DNA from: Candidatus Gastranaerophilales bacterium
GTDB taxonomy: Bacteria; Cyanobacteriota; Vampirovibrionia; Gastranaerophilales; Gastranaerophilaceae
Length of the DNA: 64,000 bases
Reading direction: 5' to 3'
Assembly: GCA_944323945.1 (NCBI GenBank)
Contig: CALUUL010000002.1
Location: 1 to 64,000, forward strand
How positions within the stretch are numbered: the first letter of the stretch is position 1; each line of letters opens with the position of its first letter. The notes below the pieces were generated by a model that was not told where the DNA came from, made no database searches, and saw nothing but the letters and a program-made list of their open reading frames with translations. This document shows, one piece after another, positions 61,532 to 64,000 of this stretch. The position numbers and the translations under genes are program-made.

Positions 61532-61713
61532 TTTCATTTACCTCAATATCTTTTCTTTAGCTATAGAATTATATACACCTAAAAAATTTATATCAAGTAA
61601 TGTTTAATTTTTTACGTTCAAAAACGTAACAATTTTTCAATATTTTTGTAAAAATACACTATAATTTATGTAATAAACTACTATAATAAATATGAAAGGC
61701 AGAATATAATTAT

Positions 61714-62280
61714 ATGAGGAATGGATTTACATTAGCTGAAGTACTTATTACTCTTACTGTGATTGGCATAGTTTGTGCAGTTACAATACCAATGTTAAAT
61801 AACGCAAAACCAGATAGAGATAAAGTAATATATAAAAAAGCGATATATAGCATTGGTGAAGTTATGAAAAAAACAATAGAGGATCCAACTTCTAAGTTAT
61901 CTGCAAAGTACTGGGCAGATGAAAATTTATCAGAAGATGCATTCTGCGAAGCTTTTGCAAAAATATTGAACACCTCTGGAAAAATTATGTGCAACAATAC
62001 ATCTTCTTACAACAATCCAAACATTATAACAACTGATGGAATAAAATTCTGGGGATTAGAAGGTAAAGTTCATAGTTTAGAAGAAGGAAATAAAGTAAAA
62101 GCAAGAACAATATATATTGAAAGAATGCTTACCTCAAAAGAAAAAAATCTTCTTTCAAAAAAAAGAGATTCTTATCATGTAGACCCAGGCTTAAAAGTTC
62201 AAGTATTATATAATGGAAGAATACGAATTCCAGAAACTGATGAATGGGAATATGAAAATACATTAGCAAATAAAATTTAA
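61714..62280 (+). CDS. Type IV prepilin-like protein, first copy
   Basis: A 188-residue prepilin-like protein: MRNG-FTLAEVLITLTVIGIVCAVTIPML, where prepilin peptidase would cut after Gly4, leaving Phe1 and Glu5, followed by a hydrophobic alpha-1 helix. The globular part has DKVIYKKAIYSIGEVMKKTI and FAKILNTSGKIMCNNTSSYNNP. The following gene is a paralog, so they may be a pilin pair. No pilus assembly genes are in the window. The 61538-61713 stretch before it holds only A/T-rich sequence with probable promoters, for example TATAAT at 61660. Confidence 0.85.
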   Translation: MRNGFTLAEVLITLTVIGIVCAVTIPMLNNAKPDRDKVIYKKAIYSIGEVMKKTIEDPTSKLSAKYWADENLSEDAFCEAFAKILNTSGKIMCNNTSSYNNPNIITTDGIKFWGLEGKVHSLEEGNKVKARTIYIERMLTSKEKNLLSKKRDSYHVDPGLKVQVLYNGRIRIPETDEWEYENTLANKI

Positions 62281-62400
62281 AGTTTTCAACAAAAAATTGT
62301 TATTTTTTTGTCATAAAATGAATTAAAAATGCTAACATGTGGTATTATATTAGTAGTATATAAATAAAAGTTACTTAATGTGAGTATAAGGAAAAAATAA

Positions 62401-62991
62401 ATGAAAAAAGCATTTACTCTTTCAGAAGCACTAATTACACTGGCAATTATAGGTGTTTTAGCTGCAATATTAATCCCGGTAATTGACAATGTAAGACCGG
62501 ATAAAGATAAGATTACATACAAGAAAGCACTATATAGTATGCAAAGTGCTATTTCTAATGCTATGGATTCAACATTATATTCAATGGCTGCAAATTCTTC
62601 AGCATATTGGAAAGATGAAAATGTTGGAGATTCTGATTTCTGTATGGCAGTAGCTGATGCATTAAATACATCAGGAAGGGTTGATTGTAATGGTCCTTCA
62701 TCATATGTAAACCCTAATTTTATTACTACTGATGGTATCAGATATTGGGGCTTAGAAGGTAAATTTGCAGGTGATACCCGTACAATTTTCGTAGACCGTG
62801 CTCTTGGAACAAAAGAATTACAGACTCTTGCTTCAAAAAGAGGTAAAGACGGTGATGGTACTGGTCTTCAAATAAGAGTCAGATACGATGGTAAAATTGA
62901 TACTCCGGAAAGCACAGATACTGAAAACTATGATTTTGAAAATGAGTTAATTGAAAATTCTTTGCAAGTCACAGCTGGTAAAATGCAATAG
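62401..62991 (+). CDS. Type IV prepilin-like protein, second copy
   Basis: A 196-residue paralog of the preceding gene with the same N-terminus: MKKA-FTLSEALITLAIIGVLAAILIPVI, with cleavage expected after Ala4 and Glu5 retained. The blocks DKDKITYKKALYSMQSAISNAM, ALNTSGRVDCNGPSSYVNPNFITTDGIRYWGLEGKF and IRVRYDGKIDTPES match the first copy. The conserved Cys positions suggest an internal disulfide or loop. A GGAAAAA site precedes the ATG, and a terminator follows 21 bases past the stop. Confidence 0.87.
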   Translation: MKKAFTLSEALITLAIIGVLAAILIPVIDNVRPDKDKITYKKALYSMQSAISNAMDSTLYSMAANSSAYWKDENVGDSDFCMAVADALNTSGRVDCNGPSSYVNPNFITTDGIRYWGLEGKFAGDTRTIFVDRALGTKELQTLASKRGKDGDGTGLQIRVRYDGKIDTPESTDTENYDFENELIENSLQVTAGKMQ

Positions 62992-63012
62992 TTTTTTTAA
63001 AATAAAAAATAG

Positions 63013-63047
63013 AAAGAACTGATTATTATTAATAGTCAGTTCTTTTT
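63013..63047 (+). terminator. Terminator after the prepilin pair
   Basis: A 10 bp stem (AAAGAACTGA at 63013-63022 with TCAGTTCTTT at 63036-63045) with a T-run following on the plus strand. Confidence 0.85.
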
Positions 63048-63117
63048 GTTTACTTGTATAATCAAATTTTCTATGTTAAAAAATATATATGATTGACTTT
63101 ATATTAAGGAGAATAGT

Positions 63118-63927
63118 ATGAGTGAAAAAATAACAGCTCAAATAGGTATTATAGGTGGAAGTGGATTCTATAGTTTCTTCGAAGAAACAGGATCAAATTT
63201 TCAAGAAGTTACAATAGATACTCCTTATGGTAAACCATCAGATCCAATTACAATCGGAGAAATATTCGGGAAAAAAGTTGCCTTTATACCAAGACATGGA
63301 AGAGATCATAGATTTTTACCTCATACAGTTAACTATAGAGCTAATGTATGGGCACTAAAATCATTGGGTTGCACAAGAGTAATTTCTCCTTGTGCCGCAG
63401 GAAGTTTACAAAAGCACGTAAAGCCTGGTGACTTTGTAATATGTGATCAATATATAGATTGGACTGATGGACGAAAGAACACCTTTTTTGAAGGTCCTAA
63501 ATGTGTTCATCCAAGTGCTGCTGATCCTTATTGTCCTGAGTTAAGACAAATTGCAATAGAACAAGCAAAAAAATTAGGTATAACAGTACATGAGACTGGC
63601 ACTGTTGTTATAATTAACGGTCCAAGATTTTCAACCAAAGCAGAGTCAAAATTTTTCACTAACCAAGGATGGGAAGTTATCAATATGAGTCAATATCCTG
63701 AAGTACACCTAGTACATGAACTTGATATGTGCCCAATAACAATCGCTCTAATTACAGATTATGATGCAGGACTTGTTGGAGATGTACCACCTGTAACACA
63801 CAAAGAAGTTATGCAAGTATTCAAATCGAACATTGCAAACTTAAAAAAATTATTAGTCGCAATTATAGAAAATATTCCTGTTGAAAGAGATCATTGTGAA
63901 TGTTATAACATATCTCATACTTCATAA
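63118..63927 (+). CDS. mtnP: S-methyl-5'-thioadenosine phosphorylase
   Basis: Cleaves methylthioadenosine, a by-product of polyamine and SAM metabolism, into adenine and methylthioribose-1-phosphate. The 269-residue protein has the family phosphate-binding IGIIGGSGFYSF, the RHGRDHRFLPHTVNYRANVWALK segment, GPRFSTKAESKFF, and the base-binding NMSQYPEVHLVHELDM with TDYDAG. The length is typical. Related purine-nucleoside phosphorylases share these motifs, so the exact substrate is slightly uncertain. An AAGGAG ribosome site precedes the ATG. Confidence 0.93.
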   Translation: MSEKITAQIGIIGGSGFYSFFEETGSNFQEVTIDTPYGKPSDPITIGEIFGKKVAFIPRHGRDHRFLPHTVNYRANVWALKSLGCTRVISPCAAGSLQKHVKPGDFVICDQYIDWTDGRKNTFFEGPKCVHPSAADPYCPELRQIAIEQAKKLGITVHETGTVVIINGPRFSTKAESKFFTNQGWEVINMSQYPEVHLVHELDMCPITIALITDYDAGLVGDVPPVTHKEVMQVFKSNIANLKKLLVAIIENIPVERDHCECYNISHTS

Positions 63928-63938
63928 AGGGGAAAAAT

Positions 63939-64000
63939 ATGATCTCTTACATCGTTTCAATATTATTCAAAATAATTTATCTTATTATTCTTGTTGTAGT
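63939..64000 (+). CDS. Start of a membrane protein, cut by the window end
   Basis: An ATG at 63939 follows an AAAGGGGAA site 11 bases after the mtnP stop and opens a frame with MISYIVSILFKIIYLIIL, a hydrophobic N-terminal segment, that runs to the window edge. YggT-family proteins can start this way, but 20 residues are too few to name it. Confidence 0.4.
   Translation, partial: MISYIVSILFKIIYLIILVV

Overview
This is a 64 kb window of an AT-rich, densely coded bacterial chromosome. The gene set points to a Gram-negative-type, fermentative organism: meso-DAP-type MurE, MinCDE, a TonB/ExbBD energiser, pyruvate formate-lyase, an acyl-CoA:acetate/acetoacetate CoA-transferase, Na+- and K+-coupled transporters, a flavin-dependent thymidylate synthase (ThyX) and IspF of the non-mevalonate isoprenoid route. 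Several lineage-type proteins carry an N-terminal SFKG/PFK-like motif, and there are paired type IV-like prepilins. From memory this combination resembles gut Gastranaerophilales (Melainabacteria/Vampirovibrionia). That placement is inference and no search was run.

Layout. 1-2.4 kb: three uncharacterised membrane proteins. 2.4-4.9 kb: a pyruvate formate-lyase encoded as two separate chains. 5-9.1 kb: a GT8 glycosyltransferase and a 1071-residue HD-domain protein. 9.3-10.6 kb: CoA-transferase A/B. 10.7-12.4 kb: an OadG-like subunit, an NhaD-type antiporter and a 41-residue membrane peptide. 12.5-16.4 kb: two small secreted proteins and a glycogen/starch synthase with a C-terminal membrane anchor. 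16.5-19.1 kb: KtrAB-type K+ uptake with a HAMP-containing membrane protein. 19.2-24.9 kb: two radical SAM enzymes, two tandem paralogous membrane proteins and a DMT transporter.

25.06-33.48 kb: an 8.4 kb integrated element in the initiator tRNA-fMet gene. It is bounded by a 48 bp direct repeat made of the tRNA 3' half. It encodes a tyrosine integrase, an excisionase-like protein, two XRE repressors with separate control regions, a Prim-Pol-type primase, a DnaD-like replication protein, two KGG-motif paralogs (one frameshifted), and at its right end a GHKL ATPase / STAS-like / PIN-nuclease operon. No capsid or conjugation genes are visible, so it looks like a satellite or mobilisable island whose cargo may be a defence or toxin-like switch.

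33.7-44.3 kb: minCDE, a secreted HExxH protein, a ribbon-helix-helix regulator, alaS, a BcrA/BadF-like ATPase with an unknown partner, then NUDIX, HAD and ispF. 44.3-48.6 kb: TonB-ExbB-ExbD-ExbD and two related exported proteins. 48.7-54.6 kb: bioD, a class A PBP, a YkgJ-like protein, a TPR/GT41 glycosyltransferase and gpsA. 54.7-59.4 kb: a division and wall cluster (rsmH, ftsL-like, ftsI, murE). 59.4-61.5 kb: thyX-prfA and rpmE. 61.7-64 kb: two prepilins, an MTA phosphorylase and the start of a membrane protein.

The strongest items for a second look are the split pyruvate formate-lyase, the GHKL/STAS/PIN module, the OadG-NhaD-micropeptide cassette, the membrane-anchored glycogen synthase, the SFKG N-terminal motif, and apparent leaderless promoters (TATAAT, 6 nt, ATG).
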